Shown piece by piece: positions 11,190 to 23,400 of a stretch of DNA of 64,000 bases. Origin of the DNA: Blasia pusilla. Its lineage: Eukaryota; Marchantiophyta; Marchantiopsida; Blasiales. Both the position numbers and the translations under genes were made by a program. The DNA is taken from positions 26,350,001 through 26,414,000 of the forward strand of contig CM114272.1 in the NCBI GenBank assembly GCA_050084515.1, given 5' to 3'. The notes under the pieces are model-generated. The model was not told the origin of the DNA and did no database searches. It saw nothing but the letters and a program-made list of their open reading frames with translations. Every line of letters starts with the position of its first letter. Positions within the stretch are counted from its first letter, which is position 1.

Positions 11190-12290
11190 CTTACCTTTGC
11201 TGGCGCATTATTCATATCTTCCTCAAATTTATCATGCATGACATCCCAAATGACATGTTGTCCATTATTCAAGATAAATGGTAAATGGCCAAGGCCACCT
11301 CTCCGGCTCGCAGGCCTCCTCTTAAAATATTTCTATCATAAGAAAGCTCTTGTAGTTCCAAATGTGAAGGCATAGAATTACTTGATGTAAAGATTGGTTG
11401 CGGCGTGTCAGGAAAGTCTGATAATCTTTTCCCACGATCTTGTAAATGATAATGAATCTCTAACAAAACACTATTGATTGTCAAATTATCTAAAGCAAGG
11501 TCAGAAACGTCGAGTCTCTGCAAAGAACAATAATTCATCAATATTAGTAGTCATTCACTTAAGATTGTTATTAAAAAGATATTCCATTTCATAAATAAAG
11601 TAGTTTTTATTTTATTAATAAGAGAAATGGACAAAGTCTTAAAATGTTTGCCCCAAGGAAGGCGAAAAGTTGGCGTGGCGAATAACCTGTTCGGATCATA
11701 GAAGATCTCATGAAAGCAAGACATAACTTCACGATCATCGTCTAGAAGTCCCATTTGTATGCACTCTCCTTGAAAGTTGAATAGACTATTCCCTCAAAGT
11801 TTTAAAAATCTTCATAAGATTGGGCACCTCTAACATGATGTAGAAGCAATTGTAACCAATGACGCTCTCCATTCCTTGCAAAAAAGTAAAAGAACCACTT
11901 ACAAACTTTCCCTGGAAACTTTCCAACTATCAAAAAATAAATGAAATATCTAAGAATATGAAAATATATAAATTTACTTGGATGGGTGAGATATAATTGA
12001 CCTATGGGATGTCCGCAACCTTTCTTAACTGATTTCCTTGCTTGCCATTTCTTTGTACCTTTATTCCAAGAGTAGTATAATGGGAACGCAACATAAAGAT
12101 ATTCTTGAGCACTCAAAATGTTCTTATTTGTTTCAAACCCCTCTTTAAGTGTTATTCTCTTGTTTCGCTCCAAGATATCCTCAAGAGCATTATTGTCACT
12201 AAAGTACGTCATTTGACTATAAGGAATATGTATAACTAATCTCAGAATATTTGGTTGCTCCGCATGCAAACCAAACTTAAAGATTCGCCA
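11190..12290 (-). pseudogene. Helitron linker segment between Rep and helicase
   Basis: Contains blocks typical of the Helitron protein between Rep and helicase: LVIHIPYSQMTYFSDNN (about 12190-12245), FPLYYSWNKGTKKWQARK (about 12030-12090), GHPIGQLYL, and HWLQLLLHHVRGAQSYEDF (about 11805-11865). These are followed by GLLDDDREVMSCFHEIF at 11700-11755. AT-rich gaps between blocks begin with GT and end with AG in places and may be ancient introns. The homologous blocks of the plus-strand copy lie at 61551-62080. Confidence 0.7.
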
Positions 12291-12775
12291 ATATGCTTTA
12301 GAAGAAAATATATATCTACAATTATCTAAAATATATTAGTATAATTAGTTAAACAAAATATGAGAATACAAAATGTAGTTGAAATAATCCTTTTTCTTTT
12401 GGAAATTTACCTGGCATCAAGGTATTATGAAGTCTCGTCAATAATATCTGCACTTCTTGCTATATCAAGCCTCCTCCATAGATCTCCAAATTGATATGAC
12501 AATCAAATAGGGTACATAACAAAGGATTATAAGGAACCACCCAACGATTATCTTCCATGTTATGTGTTACCTTCCTAATAGTTTCCATTCTCATGCCTAC
12601 AAAATCCACTAAAATGAATTAATACCAGAAATATAATAATAATAATAAGGAACTAAAATTTATTTAAATAGATATTTAATTAAGCACTAAGTTAAAAATG
12701 TATACCTTAAAATATTGATCGTATAAGAAAATTCATACCTTCTTTATATAAGATATCCATCCTCGCTTTCCGAAG

Positions 12776-13677
12776 TCATAAACGCAAACGACCTTGGATA
12801 ACCCTTAGTGCATTTAAAAAAAAATTATTGTCCATGCATTGAGCATTAGGTTTCAATATTCCACATGGACCATGAATCATACAATTACTCACAGTCCCAA
12901 AGAGTCTCAGATGTCTTAGCATATAAGGTATATCTGCACATATAATCTCATCAAAAGTTGTAGTAGTCTTTGGCTTATCCTCTTGGGAGAGAATAATCAA
13001 CATATGCACATGTGGTAAACCTCTTTTTTGAAATCTATCATATGAATATATCCTACAACTTTTCCCAACATTTTTTTTCAACTATTAATCATAGTAACTC
13101 TTTCTTCTTTTGTTCAAACACTCGAACAACCAAGTCTGGCCAATCTGAAGCTATTTGACAAAGTAGTAAAGCAAAGGTGATTTCAGGCCATTTAGGATTG
13201 CATGTCATAGTCAAAAATTAATCGAGCTTCCCAAAATGTCTAACAATGACCATTGCATCTTCATATAATTGATGCATATGGCGTGACCCATCAATAAAGG
13301 AAGAGGGCAAGATGATGCGTCTTCCAATCGCGTGACCATTTCCATCAAGCCTACTCATAGCATCTCTTACACCATGATAAAGATCAGCTCTCAATTGTGT
13401 CTCATTCATACGTACCCAAGTCAATTGTTGTATTTCAATAGTGGCATATAAGTCAACCATATACTCTCGGAGAGTCTTCCAAACCTCAGTAATTTGTTAT
13501 CGTCAACAACTTGAGCTCTTGTATGAAGATGAAAAGATACGAATTGTAGAGCAATAGTAGTCTTTCTCCTCCTTGGATCTCTAATATCCTCCAACTTTCG
13601 TTGTTCAAAATTTTCCTCATCCATATGTTGATCCCCAGATTCAACCATATCATCAGCTTATAACACCTCTTCCACAT
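12776..13677 (-). pseudogene. Helitron Rep (HUH) segment, broken
   Basis: Rep part of the Helitron protein. At 13218-13460 it reads RADLYHGVRDAMSRLDGN and GSRHMHQLYEDAMVIVRHFG, followed after a stop by FLTMTCNPKWPEI, the hallmark first Rep block. At about 12990-13045 lies FQKRGLPHVHMLIIL, carrying the H-hydrophobic-H metal-binding motif needed for DNA nicking. IPYMLRHLRLF and NCMIHGPCG follow, as in other Helitrons. At least two stops and a frame change interrupt the segment. The two-tyrosine catalytic motif was not identified, so no active Rep is expected. Confidence 0.8.
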
Positions 13678-13733
13678 TATAACTTCCTAGTCTCCCCACT
13701 GGTATTCCAGGGTGCCATCCTGCTTCACCATAA

Positions 13734-14515
13734 GTGAAGGGCAAAACAAAATGCAAGGGCATATATCCTCATTTAAATCAGATATTTGACGAACTACTCC
13801 TCCATGAAAGTGTACTACACTATCACGCTTGTATTCTTCCGAATGGAGACTTGTCCGGCTGCAGAGACCAAGACCCGCCTCACAATGGCAAGAAAGTAAT
13901 CAACCCTTTGGACCGATGTTCTGCTATGTTAGTTCTTGGAGATCAACATGCATCATTGTCGTATATGACTTCTATTTATAACCATTATGTAATTCAAGAG
14001 CATGGCTTGAATTGGGATGATGTGAATAGGATTGACAGGCAGAATTGGGCTGGCCCACAACGAATAGCTTCCATGAGAGTGCAGGCTTGCTTGTTACACA
14101 TGTTTGAGCCGCAAGATATTCACCATGATCGAAGCTTTGGAACTCTACTACATTTGGAGGTTTGTGGAGACTATATTGATATTTTCTTCTATAGGAAGCA
14201 TGACTTGCGGACTCGTGTTGTATTGGCATCCAAAGTATCTTGGTTTTTTCGTTTGTGGAGGCTATGGTTGAGATATGGTGACCATTATGTAATAGGAAAT
14301 GCAAGATCTATCGCAGAGAAGAACATGATTTCTCTTATGGCCTTCAATGATATCAACATGTCGTGTCATTTCATTGTTTTATTAATTTGTGCATTTTGAG
14401 ATAAGTTTCCCTATCTGCAAGTTCCATTTCACTTTTTGGGATCCGATTGTTGTGAGATATTTTTCAGTAAGGTAGGCGGCATGAGTGGCCATGAACGAAA
14501 TAATGACTTTGGATT
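13734..14515 (+). pseudogene. Unrecognised protein gene, 5' part, split by LTR
   Basis: An open frame of 221 codons followed by one in-frame stop (14397-14399) and then about 38 further codons that continue the same conserved-looking protein up to the LTR at 14516. Blocks include LVLGDQHASLSYMTSIYNHY, DRQNWAGPQRIASMRVQACL, LEVCGDYIDIFFYRKHDLRT, VSWFFRLWRLWLRYGDHYV and, past the stop, PFHFLGSDCCEIFFSKVGGM. They resemble a repeated, large protein family of unknown function that I remember from seedless plants and some animals; I cannot name it. The gene starts only 57 bp from the left-hand Helitron and reads the other way. It resumes at 15518 in the same frame after removal of the LTR. The stop and the insertion make it a pseudogene. 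Confidence 0.65.
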
Positions 14516-15517
14516 TGTCGCGACCCTCATGACCAAACAAGTGCCAAGCGGAACATCGGAACATTAGCGGGTTCACACTAAGATGGTTTGCGCGTTGGAG
14601 TTGTCTCAAAGAGGAGACAAGAGACGAGACGCGAGCGAGAAGTCGCGTTTCAGATGTGATGGTCGCAACTCAGAAACCTGGACCAAACGCGGAATGAGAC
14701 TTGAAAGAAGTCGAGTCTAGGAAGTGGGTTGCCAAAGGAAAGATCCGGATTTGGAACGCCACTTGCGTTTGAGAGTTTCCGACTGTATTTATGGCCATAA
14801 CTTTTAGCGCCGAGATGCGTTTGAAGAAAATAAGAGTGCGTTGGAAAGCTTATGGAGAGCCGGTTCAAACGCACCAAAGATCGTTGCAAACGCATAAGCA
14901 GCGGCCAAGATACAACCCGAAAACGACTGTAAATGGAGTCGGGTTGAGGGCCACAATGAAGGGCCCGAACCTCTTTTCCCAAAGGGGAGGGGTTATTGGA
15001 GAACCCCAGAAGTACTAGTAAGGGGGAAGGTCTCCGAGAGTGCTTGGAACCCAAACCCCACTTTGGGCGCCGCGGGGCGGCTCAAGGGCATGGAACGGAA
15101 CGCGAGTTTGGGCGTTGGGTTGGAAAACCTGCACCAAGTCCATTGAGGCGATTTTAGACATCCCTCTTGGATTTCACGCCGCGACTCAATTACTTGGGTC
15201 TCGGTTCGGAACTCACACGAGGACCGTTGAACAGTTGGGATCGCTAGGCGTGCAAGTGCCGTTTCAGATCCCTGGACTAACCAGGAAGTCTGTTCCAAGT
15301 CTTGAAGGACTTGCCATGTGTTGGGAGCTAGGAACTAAGGAGGGTTGAGCTTGATGAGACGCCGAGTTTAGGACTCGGTGGGTTGGAATGCCGGTTGGCC
15401 AAACCCGACTAACGAGAGTTCGTGTTTGGATGCAGATCGGCGATGAGTTCGTGACCTACTGAACGCACGCTTCCGCAACACTAAAGATTGACGTTCAAGG
15501 AGAGTAGGGGCGCGACA
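14516..15517 (+). mobile_element. Solo LTR (1,002 bp) with 5-bp target duplication
   Basis: Begins TGTCGCGACCCTCATGACC and ends GGGGCGCGACA, so it has TG...CA ends inside an inverted terminal TGTCGCG/CGCGACA. It is flanked by GGATT (14511-14515) and GGATC (15518-15522), a 4/5 match to a target-site duplication. A second copy of the same LTR lies at 43593-44587 in the same orientation. No internal retrotransposon sequence lies on either side; instead a protein frame continues, so this is a solo LTR. ORFs inside it on both strands are not genes. Orientation is taken from the copy that has a primer-binding site. Confidence 0.9.
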
Positions 15518-16840
15518 GGATCGCTGTTGGACAACGCAGTAGGAGTGAATCGTTTAGCTAGCTTAGAGTATGGACCAGAGGGATTGAAGATACGTCGGTC
15601 ACACAACAAGCAAGAGCATGTATGGGGAAAGCTATATCCTCTTGGTGAGGGATAAAACGCTCCAAATCTATTTGATTATTCCTTACTCAAGACTAATGAG
15701 TTGAAGCCCTCAAAGAGTTATTGCCCAGGTTGAACATGTCACCTCAAAGTTCCTTACCAATTGCAAAGAGAAGGTGGTGGTTGCATCCTTGGGATGAGGA
15801 GGCAAAGACATGGCTTGAAAAAACTGTGATGGAAGAGATTGTGTTGTGTGATGATGCAGAAGACATCGAAGAGCATGCATGCACTATTGAGCCTCGGTCA
15901 ATTGAGCCTCCACTCAAGGAGTTTTTGGAATTGGAAGACCTTGAGGAAGATTTGAATTGGATTGATTGTTGGGCCACTAAAAATATTAAGGATTTCAGTA
16001 AACCAATGACAGTAGATGGTGCAAAGGTAGAGGTGGACAATGATAAGTTAGAAGAGATGGAGACACTCGTAGGAGAAGTAAGACATGTATTAGGAGCGGT
16101 TCAGGAAAAATTGACTAACGCGCAGGTAACTCATATGGTAGTGCCTACTGTAACTTATGAGGGCAGAAGTATCTTCAAATCTACTCTATTGAGTTAATTA
16201 TCTTGCAATCCTTTCATGTCAAAGGACATGCTAACTCGGATATTCCAGAAGACCTATTACACAACTGGTAAGGGAAAAGAATGTGATGCTAATTGCCCTA
16301 CTTGTTTGGTTGATCAGAGTCCAGTCCTTCAACGAGGTCAAAAAAGTCAAAGAAAAGGAAAGGGAAAGAAAAATAGCTAGTCATGGAGGCAGAAGTGGCA
16401 AAAAAGGAATTTTGGTTGGGTCGGATTGAGTTTATGGTACAAAAGAATGGTTCTCATTGGATCAAGCGTCGAAAGGCCATTGTTTTATTCGACATGCCTG
16501 TACCTACTGCCAGAGATCAGGGAAGCATATGTTGATTGCAGTACGACTGGTACAAGTCAATTGGTAACAACAAAACCTTGTTTACTTATAATGCAACGGC
16601 GGACAGCGGATTGATATTGAGATGGTGATTTCTAATGTAAACTTGACAATGAAATCTAGTATACAAGATAGAGTGTATGTCCTAGATTTAGCCGACTTAC
16701 AAGCTCTATCTACATACATTCAGACTGTGAGTGGGTTACGATGAGTTATTTCTTGCGATAACTTGATGAATGTCCTTAAGTTTGTCATGTGGGATTTTAT
16801 GAGTTACCATTTGAGCATTGAGTAGGATAGTGGGAGGGAG
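15518..16840 (+). pseudogene. Unrecognised protein gene, 3' part after solo LTR
   Basis: The frame from 14515 continues here once the LTR and one target duplication are removed (junction ND-FGSLLDNA). Blocks are VNRLASLEYGPEGLKI, HNKQEHVWGKLYPLGEG, then after a stop and a frame change at about 15735 KRRWWLHPWDEEAKTW. An open frame to 16197 follows with an acidic stretch (EDLEEDLNWID) and ends with YEGRSIFKSTLLS. Past that stop, weaker traces continue: CLVDQSPVLQRGQKS near 16300 and an open piece at 16426-16614. The 3' end is not defined. Function is unknown; the order of blocks matches the same unnamed family as the 5' part. Confidence 0.55.
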
Positions 16841-17099
16841 TAGGCTAGGGGGATGGCAGATTGTTTGATTGAGTTCCATGCTCAATCAAGGGTTCAATTC
16901 CCCTATGGTTCCCCTTTAAGTGGTTGGGTTGTTTTAGGGTTTAGAGTGTGTGTTTGTCAATGTTGGCTTTTGTCAAGCTATAGACTAGTATGTGGATGGA
17001 ACCATCTTTCATCAAGAAGAGATGATGCTCCAAGTAATGATATCAATTTCATCCAAAGTGGGTTATGATATCATTCATCCTCGTCGTGACCAATGAGGA

Positions 17100-19250
17100 G
17101 GTGATTTGGAATCATAAGGTCATCGGCATATACAAGAGTGGTGGATTCACCATGTCATTGCAAGATGTCACATCGTTTAGGATAGATTGGCGAGATCTAG
17201 TAGAGCGCCTTCGGAGATTTTAGGAGGAAAGCCTCAGGAGGTCAAGGATGACCTACTGAAGCCACGAGTAACCTGAGAGAGCAGGTTTCCCCTTCGTTTC
17301 GGCTCATTTGGAGCCATATACAAAAACTTACTATTTTAGGTAAGTTTCTATTTGGAGTATAGTTGACTTTCCTCCTTGGGAAGTGGCTGTTGACCCGCTA
17401 CAACAAGTCAAGAGCCAAGGAGGTGACCTGTGAGCATAGGTTACCGAGGAGAGAGTATGGGAGAGGGAAAGGGGTATACCTCCAAGGGAGAGAGCTTGAG
17501 AGCTCATTCTCTCTTTGTTGAACCTCTTGGCATGAGGCGGCAGAGCTATGGTCCTCCTTGCCTTGTGTATGTAACCCAAGCCTCTCATTAGGAGAGTGGG
17601 TTTGGTTTGTCATGAGAGAGAGTGCACACCATTGAGAGCTTGGTGTGAGATGTTGAGAGAGATTTCATTGATTTACAAAGAGAGAGCCTAAGTTGACGGC
17701 TTGTCCCGTCGCTAACTTGATGACAATAACCAACAACCGTCAACTTGCGGCTTCATGATGATGTCAATTATTTTCCGACCATTATCGCAAGCGCACCTGC
17801 CAACAACGACAAGTAATTTATTTATTTATTTATGGGGTTCGAATTTTCTTTATGCTTTGCTATGTCGTGACTTGATAGCCGCCTTCGATGCGATTGATGT
17901 CAATTATTTTGCCGCATTGTGCCGCTCATGGCCACACTGCACCATCTCATTGTGGAGCAGATTATGTTTTGTTGCTGTTGAGGAGGGTATGCCGTTGAGT
18001 GCCGCACCCCATTCCTGAGTGCCGTGCCATTTGTAGCCCTTCCCTGCCACTAGTGCAACACGACATTTGTAGCCCTTCCGTGCCGCTAGTGCAACACAAC
18101 ACTGACGATTTGAGCATCGTCAGTACTAAGGGAGTACAACGTGCTATTTGGAGGAGTTTGTCTTTACGACCGAGTTGGGGTCGAGGTTTGCAGTTGCTGA
18201 AGAGTGACATTCACATTACTTTTAGGTTATCCATTATGGTCCTTTGCCTTCCACGTGTGAGGGATCCCGGTAATTTGGGGAGTTATTTGGGGATATTGGG
18301 TTTTGTGCGGATGTTGAGAGCATCTTTGATGTATGGGTTTAGGGACATAGACCTGTGTGGGATGTCGAGAGTTGAGGGTGTGTTTTTTCGATGAGATGAT
18401 ACGACAGTAGCCAATTTTTTGACTCGTTGCCGCACAACAGATGTCTAAGTGAGAGAGAGTGTAGATTGAGTGTCGCATGTTAGTTTGAGTGATTGAGTGA
18501 TTCCTTGCGAGATTGAGAGTGATCGCATGAGAGGAGCACGAGGGTCATCACGACGTTCTTTCAAGACTTTGAGAGGCGAGGTGGTGGACCTGAGAGTAGC
18601 TCTAAAGGGTTTACGCGGAGTGGCGCGAGGTTTCGAGGGTCTCTACATGCGAGACCACCTCGATCTCCTTCTGTGTCATCTTCAGACAAGGGGGAGAATG
18701 TACAAGAGTTTGTTGGTGCATCACCTCACACCATGAGTGGTCCTACTAGTTGGGCGTACGAGATGGACGATTGGGGTAGAGGACCGCGTAGGTTTTCAGG
18801 TGCTATAGGCATTATAAAGTTACATGATTTCATTGCGGAGTTTAGGAGTTGGTGTGACTCACAACGGGCTAGGAACTCTAGAGAGTTTAACCCGTTTACA
18901 ACATGGAATGGTATGTTCCAGCACTTAGAGGGGGCACCCATGGATGATTACCACAAGTTCTCCCCCGTATATGCCAAGGAGATTGAGGCATGACGACTCT
19001 ATTATGACCCACATTATGTGTCAGGGACTGAACCATTTCCCGATGTGGAGGAGGAGTCAAAAGAGGCTTCTTGCTCTTCCACCTGTGATGTTTTAGGAGG
19101 GGTAACTCGCACTGGAGCAGTTGCACCGTCAATTCGGGTTCGTCCCACATTCAACCCCGTGGTTGAGTTCTTTGCTCAGTTGCGGACGAGCTATTAGGGG
19201 GTACCAGGATTGAAGGCTACCAGAAGGCCACCAGGTGTTTGCCCCCATTT
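17100..19250 (+). mobile_element. Ty3/gypsy element E1, 5' part (LTR-like, leader, gag)
   Basis: 17160-17690 shares long blocks with 38275-39170 on the same strand (GGTCAAGGATGACCTACTG, TATGGTCCTCCTTGCCTTG, AAGCCTCTCATTAGGAGAGT) and with 39170-39410 inverted, and looks like LTR sequence. 17750-18660 is leader sequence whose inverted counterpart lies at 47.3-48.3 kb. 18640-19200 encodes a gag-like protein. The element has no pol and stops near 19250, so it is truncated. Small ORFs in the leader are not supported as genes. Confidence 0.7.
18640..19200 (+). pseudogene. Gypsy gag-like fragment
   Basis: The frame beginning near 18673 encodes SWAYEMDDWGRGPRRFSGA, KLHDFIAEFRSWCDSQRARN, FQHLEGAPMDDYHKFSP and, past a stop at 18991, EASCSSTCDVLGGVTRTGAV and RPTFNPVVEFFAQLRTSY. 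The same blocks occur on the minus strand at 46.67-47.1 kb in the long gypsy element, where they stand upstream of protease and RT, which supports the gag call. It carries one internal stop and lacks the zinc-knuckle part. Retrotransposon gag is inferred from position and family memory. Confidence 0.65.
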
Positions 19251-19605
19251 CAAAGGCGTGATTTAGCACATATAAGTGTCCCTACACCTGGGCAAGAAAA
19301 TCAAATCAAATCCCTCAACCAATCAAATCAGGGCACAGATCTGCAAAGCCACCGCACAAGTCCGGAATAGAGAAATTAGTCCCATAGGGAAATTAACTGA
19401 TTTTAAGAAAGGCTCGGCTTCACTTCTATTTCCTTTCCTCACATAGTAACCCCCCCCCCCCTCCCCCCATGTTGTAGTAATAGTATAGATAGATTAGTAT
19501 ATAGATTTCCAGCTTCACTTCACACAAATACAAACGTCACGTAAATTCGTGGGGCCCTTCATGCACTCCGATTAATCCATCCACATGTTCTACACATGTG
19601 ATTAA
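19251..19605. other. Intergenic with poly-C tract
   Basis: Contains a C-rich run near 19449-19467. No gene is recognised. Confidence 0.5.
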
Positions 19606-19940
19606 TCTATATTATCTATATTATTATGGGAGAGTGCCCTTGTAGGGGTGCCATCTCTCCTATTGAAATCTGTCATTTTTCACCTTTAGGTAATTAATAT
19701 GTGTCGCTCTTCCCTATAAGCTCATATCAAAAGCAGGAGCTTTATCTCCTTGGACTCGCCTTCACCCGTGCTGAGCACAAGCACCGACTAGTAATAATAA
19801 CTAGTTGGCATCCCTCCCCGCACTGAAAGAAACCTTTGCTTCTCATCTAGTTTAGTTAAATGGAACTAAACTACTAGAAGAGACCTTCTAGCAAAGAGAT
19901 GTTCTAGTATTATTCCCTCTTGCTAATAATATTATAGATT
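19606..19940 (+). mobile_element. Short interspersed element, copy A
   Basis: Starts TCTATATTATTATGGGAGAG and contains a mini-hairpin GTGCTGAGCAC shortly before CTAG (about 19772-19793), features reminiscent of Helitron 5' and 3' ends. It aligns with the minus strand of 2907-2600. The right boundary could be the CTAG at about 19792 or extend to about 19940 (AATAATATTATAG). Confidence 0.45.
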
Positions 19941-20109
19941 AATTTCCGCCGAGACCGGTCTTAAAAATATTTAAATATAATTTCTACACGTCTACCAGGG
20001 CGATATTACCCGGTTCCCCTTTTACGGCACATAATCCGCTTATTAGATTTGGGATGCGACAACTATAACCCTAAGAGCTCTCCGTTGATTCTAGGCTCCG
20101 AATGCTTGT

Positions 20110-20436
20110 GTCATCTTTCAGATACGAGACGAGAAGAAAGAGTTCACGTGGGAGCTGCGTGGGCCGAAGAGTAGAGTGATCTGATTGCCATGTTCTCTGA
20201 GCACCAAAAATCTCAGGTGATCCTGTCCTGCACAGGAAAAGAAAAATCTGTCTGGAGTTGAGACCTCTTCGTTCGGGTAGGGCTTCTGTGGGAGGGAAGT
20301 ACTTGCGGTTTCAGCTCACCGGATAATAATTGCAATTGCGGTTTCTACTGGAGAGTGCAAGGAAATCCCGAGAACTTGAGTGTGAGGAGGATTTCCGATC
20401 TTTCCCTGTGTTCAGCGAGTTTTCTGCGTAGATAGA
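20110..20436 (+). promoter_or_regulatory. Upstream region of TIP41-like gene
   Basis: Likely 5' UTR and proximal promoter; a G-box core (CACGTG) lies near 20143. The transcription start is not determinable by eye. Confidence 0.35.
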
Positions 20437-23400
20437 ATGGCCGCATTAAAGTCTGTAGAGACGCAAAGGGCAGCAGTACCAAGGCCTGCGGAGCCTCCAA
20501 CAACTGTACAGGTACATTCTATGTTCACCTGTCCCTGTATCCTGGTTTTTGGTATTCGACGTCCACTTTCAATGCCATGAAATTACTACCGAGCTTTGGA
20601 AATATTCATCGCGCCTGCAAGAGGCATTTTGTTAACTGAAACTGTTTGGAGATCAGGGTAGTTCGCTGAATTTACACTTCAATTTCATAACTACGCTCGA
20701 ATTTTCGAAATTCCCAGGAAACGAAAGGTCGAACTGTGCCGCTAGTAGCAATCGGACGTATTTCTTTTCACCCGCTTCTTTCGGACAATTTGACAATTCC
20801 TTGTGCTACCCTGAAGGCGGACAATAGTGCACGGCTGAACTACAGGCAGTCTACTTTATAACCGACATTTAATCGTGTCAAATACACTGACCTTACTCCT
20901 GGAGTTGAGTTTCACCCACATGTCAAATTGGTGTAGAGAGTTTGCTTGGAAAGCAATCCACTACCCTCAAGTAATCCGAATGTGGTGGAACAATGAATCC
21001 TGCAGCAAAGAATCTTCTCCGCAATTAATTGTATCATCTATCCCACTGGGTCCCATGATTCTCTGTTCCCAAGACTTCTTCTCCCAAGCAAAGTGGAGGG
21101 TGCTTTGAGGTTGAAGTACTAAACTATGTCGGGAGCAGGAGAAACAGGGAGAAGAAGATGGAAATGGTGAAGATCAGGGCGGTGTCCAAGACGAGGATGC
21201 AGTCCACAGGCTCAAAGCAGGTGCTGTGCTGCTGAAGGGGGATCCTGGGGTCCGCATCGCTGGATGGACTATTCGAACTGAAAAGCGCAGTATTCTGAAG
21301 ATGGATCAAGTGGAAAGGTATTTCTCTATTAGCCCATGAAAGTTTTGTGGCTCCATAGATGTGTCATCCTAGTACCATTGCAACATGGTGATGGTCACCA
21401 AACATTCAGATGAGTGTTCATGAAGATAAACCGTGGATTGTGTGTTAAAGATGTACATCTTCTCTACATAGCAAAATTTCCAGATCGATGCAATGAAGTA
21501 GATTCTTTCTTCAAATTGCACGTGGTTTAGATGATGTGTTATTTCACAGTGGATTTTGTGGTAAAGATGTACTTATTTACTCAGCAAAAGTTCAGGATCT
21601 GTGCCATGGAAGTATATTCTTTCTTCAAATTGCACATGGTTTAGATGATGTGTTATTTCACTGTTATACGATCAGACAGGAATGAGCTGATGTTAATCTT
21701 CATGATGTTGACTACCAATGGTGGTGGTCTAGCAAAGCTCGCTGGGGGAAATGCAAAGACCAAGACTTTCTTTCACATCTCCCAAGACCTTACTTTCCTG
21801 CACTTGTCCTGAAACAAAGTTCCCACATTTTGGTGGAAGAAAAGATGTGCTTAAGGCCTTAACTATTCTAAGAAGAATTATATGGGTGTTAATTCACAAT
21901 GAACTTCAGCATCTGGAAGGAACAAGGTAGATTGCTGGCATTTTGTCAATCTTGCCCATGAAAGTTGGTGTATCTGATGAATCTGGTCGAATTTAATTAG
22001 GAATAGAAAACAGGTCAGACCAGTATCGAGCATTAAATGAGAGGCATGTGAGCAGGTGGGGGACACTGTTGGGAACAACGCATTTGCCAGAGATGGTTTT
22101 TGGAGACAGTTCACTTGAGCTGATACACGAAGCAACAGGAATTAAAATTCATTTCAACGCATTTGATGCTCTGCGGGGTTGGAAGAAAGAGCATTTGCCT
22201 CCTGTTGAAGTACCAGCAGCAGCAAAGTGGAAGTTCAGCAGGTTCCCCCCACCCCCCCAAACTTGGTGCCCTTCACTTTCAACTTCTTACATTTTGTATG
22301 ATCATTTATGACAAGACAATGTATACTTATTCACGTGGACTAGTAAATGTATCTCTATGCTGAAACCAGCTTTTCTCTGGCAAATTTTCTGCAATTGCAG
22401 CAGACCAAGTCAACAGGTAATACTGGATTATGACTACACTTTTACCACTCCATATTGTGGCAGTGAAGGCGTGGAACATGAGAAACAGGTCTGTTATTTA
22501 TCTTGTTGCAGATGTGTAATCAACCGTAGAGACAATCAGGATAACATTCAGTACACATGAATATTGCATGGTGAATGTCTCTTTTCTTATGTAGAATTTC
22601 AGACTCTGGGATGGTGGACAGAGTGGTTGATTAAAAGATTGTGGTGGTGACTTTGAAAGTGGTTCAGAAGCCCAATGCAGTTTTTGATCTTGGAACATTC
22701 TTTTGATAGCAGACCTCCTTATCTCGCGGAAGTGATCCAGCTGAAGCGGAAAGAGATGTAGAGGTGGAGAAGAGGTTGGAATGGATAGACTGTGCGGAGC
22801 GGATTGATCTAGTTGCTTTGCAAGCACGGGATCCCATATTATTTTTTGATGAGGTATTATTACTTCAGAAGGTGCCAATTGCATTATCTTTAATGGTGAG
22901 GTTTGTATTGGAAGCAGCTTGGTAATCACAAGTTGCACCAAGTCGAGCAGATGATTGCACAGAGTTGAGTGTCTAATAGTATCAAGTGTAAGTATTTTTT
23001 ACGAGTTTTGAATATCATGACTATTTCTAAGATCGAGTTGGATTTCTGGGCTTTTCCTGAACTCTATCTGTCATTGGAAGTTTTGAGACAAAATTCAGAT
23101 GAAATTGCCTTTCCTGAACTACTATATCTTGGACGTAGGTGGTGCTCTACGAAGATGAACTTGCAGATAATGGGATTTCGCTTCTGACAGCAAAAGTGGT
23201 ACTTCTCTTCTGGTCGCATCTTCTAATTTCTCGCCGCATGATTGGAATCCGTGTCTTTTGTTCCTCTGTTTGATTGAATTGAGGTTACCTTGTATCACTT
23301 GTGGATCTGATAGCTACCTTTTCTACGTCCAAATGTGCTCCCAGGTCTTACATACTCTCTGTAAGCAAACTTTATCCTGAATTCAATGTGTGAAGAACCA

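Larger units (their letters stand above)
9063..13677 (-). mobile_element. Helitron, near-complete but decayed
   Basis: On the minus strand the order from 13677 to 9063 is: Rep (Helitron-like N domain with HUH motif), linker, PIF1/RecD-type helicase with its C-terminal end. This is the RepHel architecture of plant Helitrons, rolling-circle transposons. Many in-frame stops and frame changes interrupt it, although several stretches between conserved blocks look like former introns (for example 11900-11990). A 293-bp internal duplication lies at 9652-10305. The next element on the right (13734) reads in the opposite direction. Exact termini (5' TC, 3' hairpin plus CTRR) were not established. Confidence 0.8.

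Noticed and set aside
13972-14304. 110-codon minus-strand ORF
   Set aside because: Antisense to the conserved blocks of the plus-strand pseudogene.
14650-15348. Overlapping ORFs of 100-134 codons on both strands
   Set aside because: They lie wholly in the solo LTR, and matching but non-conserved frames occur in the other LTR copy.
16851-16918. tRNA-like fold with CCA anticodon position and GGTTCAATTCC B-box
   Set aside because: The anticodon stem is good, but the T stem has a mismatch, the acceptor stem relies on wobble pairs and does not abut the T stem, and position 37 is a pyrimidine. A tRNA-derived relic remains possible.
22498-22941. 147-codon minus-strand ORF
   Set aside because: It is antisense to exon 5 of the TIP41-like gene and its intron, with no family motif.
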